A stretch of 64,000 bases of DNA, from contig DASZEN010000004.1 in the NCBI GenBank assembly GCA_035940775.1, positions 186,001 to 250,000 of the forward strand, written 5' to 3'. The translations under genes and the position numbers were made by a program. Below, piece by piece: positions 8,244-18,133 of this stretch (the first letter of the stretch is position 1; every line of letters begins with the position of its first letter). This stretch comes from DASQYE01 sp035940775 (GTDB lineage: Bacteria > Acidobacteriota > Blastocatellia > Pyrinomonadales > Pyrinomonadaceae). The notes under the pieces are model-generated. The model did not search any database, had not been told where the DNA came from, and saw nothing but the letters and a program-made list of their open reading frames with translations.

Positions 8244-8864
8244 TTACCTTTCACCGGCGGCCTTGGCGATGCGCGTCGTGCGTGCGCGGCGCGAAGGCTG
8301 TTGCGCTGCCTGAGCGTTGGCCGCCGGGACGGTTGCGAGCGGCGGCGCGGGCGCTTCGACGGCGACGGGCCGCAGGCGCGAGGAGCGTCGCGCGGCAGCG
8401 CGTTCGGCCTCGGCGGCGACAGTGCGTTTCGCCTTCTCGATTCGCTTGCGCGGCACGAGCTGGAAGCGCAGCTCCATCTCCTGCGCGACCTTGTAAATAT
8501 TCTTGGCTTTTGCGCCGCGCTCGGCCCGGCGAATGATCTCTTCCAGATTGAGCAGCTCGGCCTGATCGTCTTTTCCAATCCAGATGTATGTTGTTTCTGG
8601 CATCTCTCGTTTGACCTCCAGTTTGATAAGAGCACGCAATTCGGCAGTCGGGGCGGCAGACCTGAAAAGCGCACGCGTGCGCGTCGGCGTTGTCGTCGTC
8701 GCCTGCGCCGCGAAATATCCTTCGACCAGTAAATCTACTTCGTCACGATGCGCGTCATAGAAAAGCGCGAAGTCCTGGCAGCGTGTGCGAAAGGGGCAGA
8801 CCACGGAGCACACCAGCGGGTCTTTAAAATGCGCGTAACGATTGCAGTAGAGCCTTAAGCCCAT
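8244..8864 (-). CDS. Conserved-looking hypothetical protein with N-terminal cysteine cluster
   Basis: Not recognised. I start it at the ATG at 8864, giving 206 aa, because GGGAGG lies 11 bases upstream. A longer 238-aa reading has no comparable signal. The first 45 residues carry four cysteines (LYCNRY, VCSVVCPF, RTRCQDF), a possible metal site. The middle has EVKREMPETTYIWIGKDDQAELLNLEE. The last 70 residues are Ala/Arg/Pro-rich and probably disordered and basic. There are no membrane segments. A cytoplasmic metal- or nucleic-acid-binding role is possible but only a guess. Confidence 0.6.
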   Translation of the reverse strand: MGLRLYCNRYAHFKDPLVCSVVCPFRTRCQDFALFYDAHRDEVDLLVEGYFAAQATTTTPTRTRALFRSAAPTAELRALIKLEVKREMPETTYIWIGKDDQAELLNLEEIIRRAERGAKAKNIYKVAQEMELRFQLVPRKRIEKAKRTVAAEAERAAARRSSRLRPVAVEAPAPPLATVPAANAQAAQQPSRRARTTRIAKAAGER

Positions 8865-9211
8865 CGTCGGACTCGCCTCCCGCCGTCCTGTTTTGCTTTT
8901 GACAATCCGCGCAGAGAGAGAAAGTGTGGCCGCCCCGGCGGGCACACGCCTGCAATGCACGCTCTGTGCTTTTCGGGAGTGGGAGGACTATAACACGCTT
9001 GTTTTACCTATGCAACATGTGCCGCGCGCGCAACGGAGGCGAGAGACAGGGGGCTGTCCATAAAGCGAGTTCGGGACTATAATGCGCCGCAACTGCCGCC
9101 TACGCGCGTGCGCGCGCCCCCTCGGCTTCACACGAGCGGCGCGTCACGAAAGCTGCTCCTCACGAAAGAGAGCGAGCCGGGCGTCCCTGACCGACGACGG
9201 AGATTCTCACC
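8865..9211. other. Intergenic region between divergent genes
   Basis: 347 bases between a leftward and a rightward gene, so it should hold both promoters. It contains alternating CG-rich stretches. I see no RNA gene or clear operator. Confidence 0.4.
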
Positions 9212-9709
9212 ATGTACAAACCAAACTTTTGCGCCGACTGTGGCACGCGCATTGAGCGCCTGCGCTGGCATCTATGGAGCAGTCGCAGGTTTTGTGCCCC
9301 TTGCGCGCGCCGTTTTCGCAGGACACAAATTCTTCTGCCAGCGATTGCGGCCGTGTCCCTTTTCAGCCTGGGCCTTCTGGCCGGACGTTCCATGCGCCCT
9401 GCCCCTCCACCGCTCGTCATAGAGCGCGCCGAGCTTCCACTCGCGCCAGCTTCCGCCGCTTCAAAGGCCGGAGCCGAATCGACGGACGAGAGCGGCGGAC
9501 AAGACGATGCGGCTGCTTCGGAACCCGAGCCCGTTTATGGGCCCAGCGGTACGGCCACGGAACGTCCCACCGATCCCGCCGAAGTCGTCTCCATCTGCGG
9601 CGCACGCACACAGAAAGGCACACCCTGCCGACGCCGCGTGCGCGGCACAGGAAGATGCTGGCAGCATAAAGGGATGCCCGCCATAACCCGTAATACTGTC
9701 ATCAATTAG
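9212..9709 (+). CDS. Membrane protein with N-terminal zinc ribbon and C-terminal CWQH motif
   Basis: A 165-aa protein. Residues 7-31 hold a CADC...CAPC zinc-ribbon-like motif, and residues about 42-60 form one membrane segment. A low-complexity acidic linker follows. The C-terminus has a compact C-x8-C...GRCWQHKG motif, which resembles a small Cys/His domain of unknown function (I think DUF5763, from memory). Fragments with the same WQHKGMPA ending occur at 18134-18192 and 20548-20606. Sequences of this type appear to mark the edges of the accessory segment that begins right after this gene. Confidence 0.7.
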   Translation: MYKPNFCADCGTRIERLRWHLWSSRRFCAPCARRFRRTQILLPAIAAVSLFSLGLLAGRSMRPAPPPLVIERAELPLAPASAASKAGAESTDESGGQDDAAASEPEPVYGPSGTATERPTDPAEVVSICGARTQKGTPCRRRVRGTGRCWQHKGMPAITRNTVIN

Positions 9710-10040
9710 GAGAACCATACTGAGAGTAGTGAAAAGTCCAATATAAAAGCACACAGAACAACTCATCTAAACTATGAAAAAGAGGCTCTTTGAGACTGCA
9801 AAACCTTTATTCATCGATTCGATTCCGATCGCCGCCTCCATAGCATCAATAAGTTACGGGCAGCCTATTAGCTGCCCGTTTTCGTTTGCGTCACTATGGA
9901 GTCGCTGCTTTGCTTAATAACAACCTCGACCCCGCGATAGCATTCCTTTCATGGTCATCTTCTCCGGTCTGCTAGAATGCTGCTCGCGCGGGGCGGGTTA
10001 ATTCGAGCGTTAGGCCGTCCAGCTTTAGCGGAGAAATAGC
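9710..10040. other. Intergenic region at the left edge of the accessory segment
   Basis: 331 bases with a terminator at 9856-9886 and the ribosome binding site of the next gene (GGAGA near 10030). A 47-codon frame from about 9774 overlaps the terminator and is not credible. Confidence 0.5.
9856..9886 (+). terminator. Rho-independent terminator
   Basis: ACGGGCAGC (9856-9864), a 6-nt loop, then GCTGCCCGT (9871-9879) running into TTTCGTTT. Confidence 0.8.
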
Positions 10041-11033
10041 GTGGGCATGAAGTTACGTCATTTATTCGAGCGGTGGCGCCCCATGAGGCGCTCAGGTATC
10101 GACCCGGTGAAGGTGTTCCGAACGGTTTACGGGCGGAGCCCAGAGGCGGACGAGGAGTCCTCGCTTATACGTCTCGGTGTCCAGCCCGAAAGTGAGGCCG
10201 AGTGCTTCCGCCTCGTCATAGGCCATTTCGACCACCAGTTCCAGCACACGCCATTCACTGTGAGGCTCGGGCGCGCAGATGTTTCGTTCCTGCCTGTGGC
10301 GGAAGGCTTTTCGCTTGCTCTAGACACCGCAGACGGCTCCGTAAGCGCACACTTACTCTCAGGAATCGAGTACGAGCCTCACCTAATCGCCTTCTTTAAA
10401 GAGAGGATCAAGCCTGCGATGGTTGTTGTCGATGTTGGGGCCAATGTCGGCTTCCACTCGATGTTGGCCGCACGCCTGGTCGGTAGCTCCGGAAAGGTGC
10501 TAAGCTTTGAGCCGAACTCCGAAAACTGTCGGCTCATCCTTCTCAGCGTTGAAGAGAATCGGTTCAGCCAAGTCGTGCTCTACCCGGTCGCGGCATCGAA
10601 TCAACAAGGTCACGCGCTTTTCACTACCCACATCGGCTCGAACGGCGGATTGCTCCCTTCGGCTAAGGAGGTGTTGCTGAACCCTAACTGTGTCGTCGTT
10701 CCTACCTTCCGGTTAGATGATCTGATTAAGGAGAAGGTGGACTTTATCAAGATTGACACAGAAGGAGCTGAAGGGTTGGTCATCGGCGGCGCGAAGTCGC
10801 TGATTGAGCTACATAGGCCGGTTGTCATCTCTGAGTTCAGTATGGAAATGCTCCCGCGAGTGTCTGGAATATCTGGGGCTGAGTATCTGACATACTTCCA
10901 GGCGCTAGGATATGACCTCCACGTGTTAGACAGGCACGGAGGTGGGTTGCATCCCATCTCGGATGTTGGTTCATTCTTAGACAATTATGGAGAGATGACG
11001 AGGATTGAAGATTTAGCGTTCATCCCTAAGTAG
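10041..11033 (+). CDS. FkbM-family SAM-dependent methyltransferase
   Basis: A 330-aa protein. The first 125 residues are a variable N-terminal extension. The methyltransferase domain has VVDVGANVGFHS (SAM-binding glycine loop, about residues 130-142), FEPN (acidic loop) and DFIKIDTEGAE, the signature of FkbM-type O-methyltransferases. These often methylate sugars in polysaccharides or secondary metabolites. I take the GTG at 10041 as start because GGAGA lies about 8 bases upstream; an ATG at 10047 is the alternative. No glycosyltransferase or biosynthetic cluster is next to it, so it looks like an orphan cargo gene. Confidence 0.88.
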   Translation: MGMKLRHLFERWRPMRRSGIDPVKVFRTVYGRSPEADEESSLIRLGVQPESEAECFRLVIGHFDHQFQHTPFTVRLGRADVSFLPVAEGFSLALDTADGSVSAHLLSGIEYEPHLIAFFKERIKPAMVVVDVGANVGFHSMLAARLVGSSGKVLSFEPNSENCRLILLSVEENRFSQVVLYPVAASNQQGHALFTTHIGSNGGLLPSAKEVLLNPNCVVVPTFRLDDLIKEKVDFIKIDTEGAEGLVIGGAKSLIELHRPVVISEFSMEMLPRVSGISGAEYLTYFQALGYDLHVLDRHGGGLHPISDVGSFLDNYGEMTRIEDLAFIPK

Positions 11034-11218
11034 CCGCGGGAGGCCATTTCGGAACTCTTGGTACGCTTATCCATGCCCACGGCGGCTAGGGGTGTTGTTG
11101 AATAAATAAGGAAAGCGAATAAAGTTCAATTTATAACTTTTAGTATTCAATCAGGCTAAGATCATTGTCTGTAACCGATTGCCCATCTTGCAAATTTATT
11201 TGCAAGGAAATGTTCTCT

Positions 11219-11356
11219 CTATCCCCAATAAATTTCTCTTGACAGAATAAGTCTGTGCCGCGTACTCTGCGCGCGCTCGATAGCTTCGTTTGCGTGCGAC
11301 TCGCACCTGGAAAGCCTCACGTCAACGACTTCCTTAATTGAATCAATAAAGCTCAT
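11219..11356 (-). CDS. Small protein, 45 aa, unknown
   Basis: Not recognised. The ATG at 11356 is preceded on the minus strand by AGAGGAGGAGACTTC, a near-ideal Shine-Dalgarno. The frame runs 45 codons to TAG at 11219. The start reads MSFIDSIKEVVDVRL and the end SREIYWG. The peptide is amphipathic and helical-looking, with one Cys and no signal peptide. An 8-bp hairpin (CTTGCAAA/TTTGCAAG) lies downstream near 11189-11208. It sits antisense in the gap before the RHS locus. Confidence 0.5.
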   Translation of the reverse strand: MSFIDSIKEVVDVRLSRCESHANEAIERAQSTRHRLILSREIYWG

Positions 11357-11655
11357 GAAGTCTCCTCCTCTTATATTCCACTTTCCTTTGAGAAGCATTT
11401 CTGCTTTTCATTCTCTTGGTCTGTGTGTGGCAGAAGAGAGTATTTGATTGCTTTAACTTAGGGCAGATTAATAGCTACGCCTTCACTTGACCCTAAAAGG
11501 AGTCTTTAGCGATACGACTTCTGTCGCATTGAGCCCGGAGGAGCACTCCGCTCTAGAGGTTGCCTTATAGAGTGGCCTGCGGCAGAGACTTCATACAACT
11601 CAAGGAACATGTCTTTATCATGATGCACACAGCTTCTCCGAAGATGAGGAATAAA

Positions 11656-12084
11656 ATGAGATTCATCCTTGCTATTATTTCTCTTCTCGTTATCGGTTGG
11701 TCGGTAAGCGCGCTGGCCCGATTTATACCTGCCGCATTTGCAGAACTGTCGGCACGATCCACCGCCGCCGAAATCCGCGATATTACCGAGCAAGCCAGTT
11801 CCGAGCAGGTAGAAGTGGAAGAAGTTCTGCTTACCCCCAAGGGATTCGAGCCAGCCGAGTTGAATCTCCCTGCCAGGCGCTTCATCCTCGCGATTGTGAA
11901 CCGCAGCAGGGTGGAACAACTGTCTTTACGGATCGACCGTGAAGCAGGCGGGCGACTGCATGAGGTGCGACTGCCGGGCGGACAGGTGGATTGGGCCGAT
12001 TCGATTGATCTGCCGCCCGGACGTTACGTGCTGACGGAAGACAATCGTCCGGATTGGCTATGCCGCATCATTATATCTCCATAA
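11656..12084 (+). CDS. Membrane-anchored protein with cupredoxin-like domain, RHS-locus accessory
   Basis: I start it at the ATG at 11656 (142 aa) because GAGGAA lies just upstream and the protein then begins with a hydrophobic anchor (MRFILAIISLLVIGW). An upstream ATG at 11620 would add 12 residues. After a linker, residues about 50-140 read as a beta-rich domain (VLLTPKGFEPAELNLPARRF, NRSRVEQLSLRID, LPPGRYVLTEDN). This resembles EfeO-type cupredoxin-like domains without an obvious metal site. It lies 83 bases before the RHS gene in the same direction, so an accessory role in the export or anchoring of that protein is possible. Confidence 0.6.
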   Translation: MRFILAIISLLVIGWSVSALARFIPAAFAELSARSTAAEIRDITEQASSEQVEVEEVLLTPKGFEPAELNLPARRFILAIVNRSRVEQLSLRIDREAGGRLHEVRLPGGQVDWADSIDLPPGRYVLTEDNRPDWLCRIIISP

Positions 12085-12167
12085 TAAATAGCAAAACCAC
12101 AGACTCTTAGCCTTAACTCCAACCCTTTCATGTCCTGTTGTCATTTTCTCCTATGGAGGAGAGTACC

Positions 12168-15100
12168 GTGAGAAACATACCTGTTCGCCCTGTCTACATC
12201 AATACTATTATGCGCTCTCTTATCGTCGCACTTTTCTTAGTAGTGATGGCCTGTAGCACTACTGCGCAGATCACTTCAACCGACGGCAAGACCGCATCGG
12301 GCATCGCCCCAGGCTCTCCTGCGGGCTCCTACAAGTTGAGCGAGTTCGATAATATTAATCTCTACAACGGCAATCTGAATTTTGTTTTGCCCCTCGTCGG
12401 TGTCGTTGGGCGTGGCGAGGCAAAGCACCAGATGAGCCTCGGATTTAATACTAAGGGATGGCGTGTCAGGAAAACTTACGACACGGCTATTGAAGATTAT
12501 GAGTATAGTCCGACACAGAATTGGTGGGCTGGCGGCGGCGCTGGCCTCGGGCCGGGCAGCATCATTGGTCGTAAAACAGCATTCCAGTCCACTGTTTCCT
12601 CCTGTTTGAGAGACGCTGCCGGCAATCCTCTGCCCTGGCCCAATTACACACTGACCCGTCTTACCTTCACTATGCCCGACGGCACAGAGCATGAACTGCG
12701 CGACCAGAATACCAACGGTCAGCCGTTACTGAGAGTGAACTGCAATACGGGAGCCTCTCGCGGAACCATATTTGTCTCTTCAGACGGCACGGATATGACT
12801 TTCATATCCGACACTACCATCACCGATTATGTGGGTTTATCCGCGCAAACATTCTTTCCTTCGGGCTACCTGATGCTGCGCAGCGGCGTCCGGTATCGCA
12901 TAGATAACGGTAAGGTGACCTGGATACGCGACCGCAATGGCAACCGTCTCAGCTTCACTTATGATGCCAATGAGGCTCTGAGTGTGATTACCGATTCGCT
13001 CAACCGTCAGGTAACGATTGCCTATAATGTCTCGGAAGCAGCGCCCTATGGATTGTGCAATAAGATTACCTACAGCGGCTTCGGCGGTGCGCCACGCGTA
13101 GTTCGCCTCTCTAAAACGAGTATGAGCAATGTGCTTCGCGCGGGCTTTACCATACAGACTCTCCAGCAACTCTTTCCAGAGCTCAATGCCGCCAGCACGA
13201 CGAGCACGCATAACCCAACTGTGATCTCGTCGGTCTGGCTGCCTGACGGCAGACGTTACCAATTCTTTTACAACAGCTATGGAGAGCTGGCGCGTGTCGT
13301 GCTGCCGACGGGCGGCGCTTATGAATACGATATGGTGGCTGGCTCCGGCGTCTTAACCTTTCCTTATAATGGGGATGATCGACAGATTTATCGGCGGGTG
13401 GCCGAGCGACGCATCTACACGAGCGGCGGTACGGGAAGCACCTATGCGAGCAGGATGCTCTACAGCGCCACGCAGAGTGGGCCGAACGATGCGGCTCCAT
13501 ATTATACGAACGTGACGGTGGATCATTATAACGCGGGCTCTACGCAGGTGCTCGCGCGTGAGAAGCATTACTTTAATGGCAGCGGAGTCATGTCCATGCA
13601 GGTTGACGATAGCAGATACGATCAATATTCTGCCTGGACAGAGGGTCAGGAATATAAGACTGAATCGATAGACCCGACTGGCACAGGCACTACTGTGCTG
13701 CGGCGCGTCGAAAACACTTTCCAGCAACGCGCGGCTGTCGCTTGGTGGCCGAACGCCGCGAATGACGCGCCGCCCAACGATCCCAGACTTGTCCAGACCC
13801 TGACGACGCTGGCGGACTCGAATCAGGTAACTAAGCAGACCTATGCATATAGCGCAGACCTGCACAACAACCAGACCGACGTTTACTCGTATAATTACGG
13901 CGCGGGTGCGCCGCCGACCTATCCCACGCGCCACACGCACACCGATTACCTCTCTACCAACGTGGTCGGCGGCGTAACTTATAACTACCAAACCGACAAT
14001 GCGATTCACCTGCGCAGCCTGCCGACTCGAAGCAAGGTTTATGCGGTCAACCCTTCAACCGGGGTCGAGACGCTGACCTCGGACGCGACTCTCGCATACG
14101 ATCAGACGGCGTTGACGGATGATCCGGGCATAGTCGGTTTGGACTCGGCTTTTACCGTCATTTACAGGCCGCGCGGCAATGTTACTCGTAACTCACGCTG
14201 GATTAACACTAATAACACCTGGCTCAACACGGACATGCAGTATGATGTGGCCGGTAATATCATCGGGACAACCGATGCGCGCGGCGAGCTAACACAGGTT
14301 GAATATTCCAGCATCTATCAGTATGCCTACCCGACGAGCATCATCACACCGATCCCCGATACTGGAAATAATTTCTGTTCGACTACTTCGCTGGAATCGA
14401 GCACCTCTTATGATCTCTCGACCGGCCTGGTGACCTCAATCACGGACGCTAACAATAAAGTTACGACGTTTGAATATAATGATGGGCTCGACAGACTGAC
14501 CAAGGTAGTGCGTCCGACAGGCGGTGGTTCGACCACTTACACATACAATGACGTGGTCGGCAATCTGTGGGTACGCACACAGACGGCGCAAAGCGCGACC
14601 GTAAACATAGATACATACCAGTTCTTTGACGGCCTGGGTCGTCCCAACCGCTCATTCCAATATGAGAATAGTATTACGACAACCCCTTGGCTGACCTCCG
14701 ATACGCAATACGACGCGCTGGGCAGAGTTTGGAGAGTGTCGAATACCTATCGCGCTGTGAATGCTAATACCGCCGTCAATCCTTCGGGCGATTGGACGAC
14801 GACGCAATATGACGCTCTGGGCCGCATTACTTCAGTGACCACGCCGGACAACGCTGTGGTCACGACCTCTTACAGCGGCAACCAGGTGACTACTACAGAT
14901 CAGGCAGGCAGGAAACGAAGAAGCGTCACGGATGCGCTCGGCCGACTGACGCAGGTCGTCGAAGACCCGGATAACCTTGCTTATCAAACCGATTATATTT
15001 ACGACGCCCTTGGTAATCTGCGAAAGGTGACGCAAGGGACACAGCTTCGTTACTTCATGTACGATTCGCTCTCGCGACTGATCCGCGCCAAGAACCCGGA

Positions 15101-17477
15101 ACAGAACGTCAACGCAGCCTTGGCCCTGACCGATTCTGTGACGGGCAATGCGTCGTGGTCTATGTCTTACTCATACGATGCGAACAGCAATCTTAGTACG
15201 AAAACAGATGCGCGCAATATAACGGCCACTTACAGCTACGACAACATTAACCGCAACACTGTCATCAGCTATTCGGACGGGACGCTGCTCAATCGCACAT
15301 ACGATAGCGCCGTCAATGGGCGTGGTCGTCCGCGCGCCATCCTTTATTACGTCGCGAGCGGAGCCGACTCGCAAACCGCGACAAATAATTACGATGCTGT
15401 GGGGCGGCCTCTGGATCAACAGCAATATTTCGGAGCCAACGACATCTGGGGCACGCCCTTTACAGTGCAGCGCGCTTACGACCTGGCCGGGCATGTCACT
15501 TCACAGACTTATCCGTCGGGGCGCACAGTCAGCTATACGTATGACAGGACGGGTCGCACCGCCACCTTCGGCGGAACTTTGGGCGATTCTGTCTCGCGCA
15601 ATTACATGACTGCCATCGCGTTTGACGACAGCGGACGCATGACCCGCGAGCGATTCGGCACCGACACACTGCTCTATCATAAACAGCACTTCAACGTGCG
15701 CGGCCAACTCTACGATTCGCGCATCAGCACGGTTAATGACGAGGACAATTGGAATCGCGGCGCGATAGTCAACTACTACAGCCTCTCCAATTATTGCTTC
15801 GGCTGTAGCGGTACGGACAACAACGGCAATCTATATATCCAGCAACACTTCGTCCCAACGGATGACGCCATCAGCTCTTACTCGCTGATGCAGCAGAACT
15901 ATGACTATGACGAGCTGAACAGGCTCAAATGGACGCAGGAGTACATTAACGGGAGCGGGAACACGCCGGGCGGATGGCAAGGCTCCACCTTTGATCGCTG
16001 GGGCAATCGCACGCTCACGGGAAGCGGCACGGGCATCAACACCAAACAGTTTTCGATCAGTAGCGCGACGAACAGGCTTGGAGTGCCGGCTGGGCAGGCC
16101 GGAGTGATGACCTATGATGCCAATGGCAATCTGACTAACGACACCTACAGCGGCTTCGGGCAGCGCACCTTTGATGTCGAGAACCGGATGCTGACGGCGA
16201 CGGGCAGCAACGGAAGCCAGAACACATACACCTACGACGGCTTGGGGCAGAGAGTCCGCAGGCAGTTGGGCGCACAGACAACATGGCAGGTCTATGGGTT
16301 AGATGGAGAGTTGCTGGCAGAGTATGCGGCGGGCGCGGCAGCGACAGCGCCGCAGAACGAGTATGGATACAGGAACGGGGAGATGCTAGTTACCGCCAGC
16401 AGCGGAGCCAACGTGCAGTGGATGGTTACAGATCAATTGGGTACGCCGAGAATGATAGCGGACAGAACGGGAACTCTAGGTGGAGTCAAACGGCATGACT
16501 ACCTGCCGTTTGGAGAAGAGCTGTTTGCAGGGGTGGGAGGACGCACAGCAGCGCAGGGCTATGTCACAGATACGGTGAGGCAGAAGTTCACCAAAAAAGA
16601 ACGAGATATTGAGACAGGGTTGGATTATTTTGGTGCTAGGTACTATTCAAGTCCGCAAGGTAGGTTTATCAGTCCAGACTCTATTACCGGAAACCAATTT
16701 GATCCGCAGACATTGAACCTCTATGCTTATGTCCAAAATAATCCTCTGAAGTTCATTGACCCTACCGGACATCTTATTCAAAACGCAAGTGAGCTGGATC
16801 CAAGTAATACGTCCAGTGCTCCACCCTGTTGGCCCGATTGCAGTCTTTCGTCTGGACAATCTCCTGTCTATAACGAAACTGTCACCGTAACAGCAGACAC
16901 AGAGCCAATCAACGTTGATACAACAATAGCCGCCACAACACTTGTGCTACCTGCACTTGCAGCTACTGGCGAAGTGGCTGCGGCACCATCGCTAGCTATA
17001 CCGGCAGCAGTTCTTACAGGAGTAGTTATCGGTGATCGCCTGATTGATGCCTTTGGCAACCCCCGTCAGCCAACGCGCTTCGGCCCCGGCGGTATAGGAA
17101 TTTCATGCACGGCAGGAAATCAAGCGCAGCCGATCCCATTACCTATCCCTGCCCCGCCACCTGGGAATATTTCGGATAATATGACCATAGTACGTGGTGG
17201 GGTGAGCTTACCAGCACCGAGACAAAGTTTCTCTGGGTCTTTTGGTCTGACCTTGTATGATGCAGCTTCAGGAGTCCGTCATAACCAAGTTAGCTTCACA
17301 ACCGTTGGCGCAATCCGTCAGGGAGGTGGATCTGTAGTTTTCTGGCCTGAGCCAGCCTATCCAGGCGGGCCAATGAATTGGAGACATGTTAATGTAACCG
17401 TTGGCAACGTCAGTTCTTTTATTGGGCCTGTAGCGAATCCTGTACCAAAGACTGAACGAATCCCTGGAAGGCCATAA
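12168..17477 (+). CDS. RHS/YD-repeat protein with polymorphic-toxin-like C-terminal tip
   Basis: I choose the GTG at 12168 (1769 aa) because GGAGGAGA lies 5-6 bases upstream. An in-frame TTG at 12138 has no such signal. A signal sequence (MRSLIVALFLVVMACSTTAQ) is followed by an N-terminal beta region, then many YD repeats (YDALGR, YTYDGLGQ and variants, roughly residues 250-1450). Next is the conserved RHS core end (GLDYFGARYY...GRFISPDS...NLYAYVQNNPLKFIDPTGH, about 1480-1530). RHS shells enclose a C-terminal toxin that is released for delivery. Here the last ~240 residues are a variable tip with a hydrophobic stretch, a Pro-rich linker and a compact end domain (MTIVRGG...SFTTVGAIRQGGG...MNWRHVNVTVG). 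I cannot assign that domain to a known toxin family. The next gene is a candidate immunity protein. Confidence 0.92.
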   Translation: MRNIPVRPVYINTIMRSLIVALFLVVMACSTTAQITSTDGKTASGIAPGSPAGSYKLSEFDNINLYNGNLNFVLPLVGVVGRGEAKHQMSLGFNTKGWRVRKTYDTAIEDYEYSPTQNWWAGGGAGLGPGSIIGRKTAFQSTVSSCLRDAAGNPLPWPNYTLTRLTFTMPDGTEHELRDQNTNGQPLLRVNCNTGASRGTIFVSSDGTDMTFISDTTITDYVGLSAQTFFPSGYLMLRSGVRYRIDNGKVTWIRDRNGNRLSFTYDANEALSVITDSLNRQVTIAYNVSEAAPYGLCNKITYSGFGGAPRVVRLSKTSMSNVLRAGFTIQTLQQLFPELNAASTTSTHNPTVISSVWLPDGRRYQFFYNSYGELARVVLPTGGAYEYDMVAGSGVLTFPYNGDDRQIYRRVAERRIYTSGGTGSTYASRMLYSATQSGPNDAAPYYTNVTVDHYNAGSTQVLAREKHYFNGSGVMSMQVDDSRYDQYSAWTEGQEYKTESIDPTGTGTTVLRRVENTFQQRAAVAWWPNAANDAPPNDPRLVQTLTTLADSNQVTKQTYAYSADLHNNQTDVYSYNYGAGAPPTYPTRHTHTDYLSTNVVGGVTYNYQTDNAIHLRSLPTRSKVYAVNPSTGVETLTSDATLAYDQTALTDDPGIVGLDSAFTVIYRPRGNVTRNSRWINTNNTWLNTDMQYDVAGNIIGTTDARGELTQVEYSSIYQYAYPTSIITPIPDTGNNFCSTTSLESSTSYDLSTGLVTSITDANNKVTTFEYNDGLDRLTKVVRPTGGGSTTYTYNDVVGNLWVRTQTAQSATVNIDTYQFFDGLGRPNRSFQYENSITTTPWLTSDTQYDALGRVWRVSNTYRAVNANTAVNPSGDWTTTQYDALGRITSVTTPDNAVVTTSYSGNQVTTTDQAGRKRRSVTDALGRLTQVVEDPDNLAYQTDYIYDALGNLRKVTQGTQLRYFMYDSLSRLIRAKNPEQNVNAALALTDSVTGNASWSMSYSYDANSNLSTKTDARNITATYSYDNINRNTVISYSDGTLLNRTYDSAVNGRGRPRAILYYVASGADSQTATNNYDAVGRPLDQQQYFGANDIWGTPFTVQRAYDLAGHVTSQTYPSGRTVSYTYDRTGRTATFGGTLGDSVSRNYMTAIAFDDSGRMTRERFGTDTLLYHKQHFNVRGQLYDSRISTVNDEDNWNRGAIVNYYSLSNYCFGCSGTDNNGNLYIQQHFVPTDDAISSYSLMQQNYDYDELNRLKWTQEYINGSGNTPGGWQGSTFDRWGNRTLTGSGTGINTKQFSISSATNRLGVPAGQAGVMTYDANGNLTNDTYSGFGQRTFDVENRMLTATGSNGSQNTYTYDGLGQRVRRQLGAQTTWQVYGLDGELLAEYAAGAAATAPQNEYGYRNGEMLVTASSGANVQWMVTDQLGTPRMIADRTGTLGGVKRHDYLPFGEELFAGVGGRTAAQGYVTDTVRQKFTKKERDIETGLDYFGARYYSSPQGRFISPDSITGNQFDPQTLNLYAYVQNNPLKFIDPTGHLIQNASELDPSNTSSAPPCWPDCSLSSGQSPVYNETVTVTADTEPINVDTTIAATTLVLPALAATGEVAAAPSLAIPAAVLTGVVIGDRLIDAFGNPRQPTRFGPGGIGISCTAGNQAQPIPLPIPAPPPGNISDNMTIVRGGVSLPAPRQSFSGSFGLTLYDAASGVRHNQVSFTTVGAIRQGGGSVVFWPEPAYPGGPMNWRHVNVTVGNVSSFIGPVANPVPKTERIPGRP

Positions 17478-17519
17478 CGATAATAGCCAGAACTTCCATA
17501 AAATCAGGGCTAAGTTTTT

Positions 17520-17825
17520 ATGACAAAGATGAATATTATTTATAGCGGCTTTTATGACGCTCCACTTGCCTTTGTAGTAAACCACGAAGACACCCAGTAC
17601 CTGTTTTGGCGCGGTTTCTTTGATGAGGTGCTGGATGATTATCCGCACGAATACGAAGTATTCGTCTTACCGAACCTCCCTGAAAATGAGATCAAAGAGT
17701 CATGGTCATGTTTACCTGATAAGGCTGTGGCTCATGTTGGCAAAATTCATATGAATCAAGTTGGTTTTGATCCGACAAAAAGGCAGTCAATTACGACGGA
17801 TGTTTTTGAGAAAGTACTGAAATAG
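17520..17825 (+). CDS. Candidate immunity protein for the RHS tip
   Basis: A 101-aa acidic protein starting 42 bases after the RHS stop codon. Sequence features are aromatic and acidic stretches (YLFWRGFFDEVLDDYPHEYEVF) with no signal peptide or membrane segment, which fits a small cytoplasmic inhibitor. I do not recognise the family. The role is inferred only from position: in polymorphic toxin loci the immunity gene directly follows the toxin tip. The gene is AT-rich compared with the flanking core genome, as such cassettes usually are. Its ribosome binding site is weak. Confidence 0.6.
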   Translation: MTKMNIIYSGFYDAPLAFVVNHEDTQYLFWRGFFDEVLDDYPHEYEVFVLPNLPENEIKESWSCLPDKAVAHVGKIHMNQVGFDPTKRQSITTDVFEKVLK

Positions 17826-18133
17826 CCTATTTAACTGCTTTGCCCAACAATTTCTATGGGCCAATAACATTTTGAAAATGTACGAATCAAGCTGGACAAT
17901 ATCTTGTAGCTATTTTGAATTGTTGGGCAAAGCATCTGCATATTACAATTGATTTAGAAAATAATGCTCTTGATTTTAGACATTAGTCACTACGTTCTTT
18001 GTGTGCCAGCAGTGTGCCAACTCAGTCCAACTGAGCAATATTCAGCAATACGCAGCCAGCATAGCAAATAGCGTAAGGGTAACTGATATATACTCTTACG
18101 CACTCAGCATAAACAAACCAAAAAGCCCAATTT

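Noticed and set aside
8865..8960. N-terminal extension of the Cys-cluster hypothetical protein
   Set aside because: The ATG at 8864 has GGGAGG upstream and the extension has no conserved-looking features.
9774..9917. 47-codon frame starting MKKRLFETAK
   Set aside because: It overlaps the rho-independent terminator at 9856-9886 and no ribosome site is seen.
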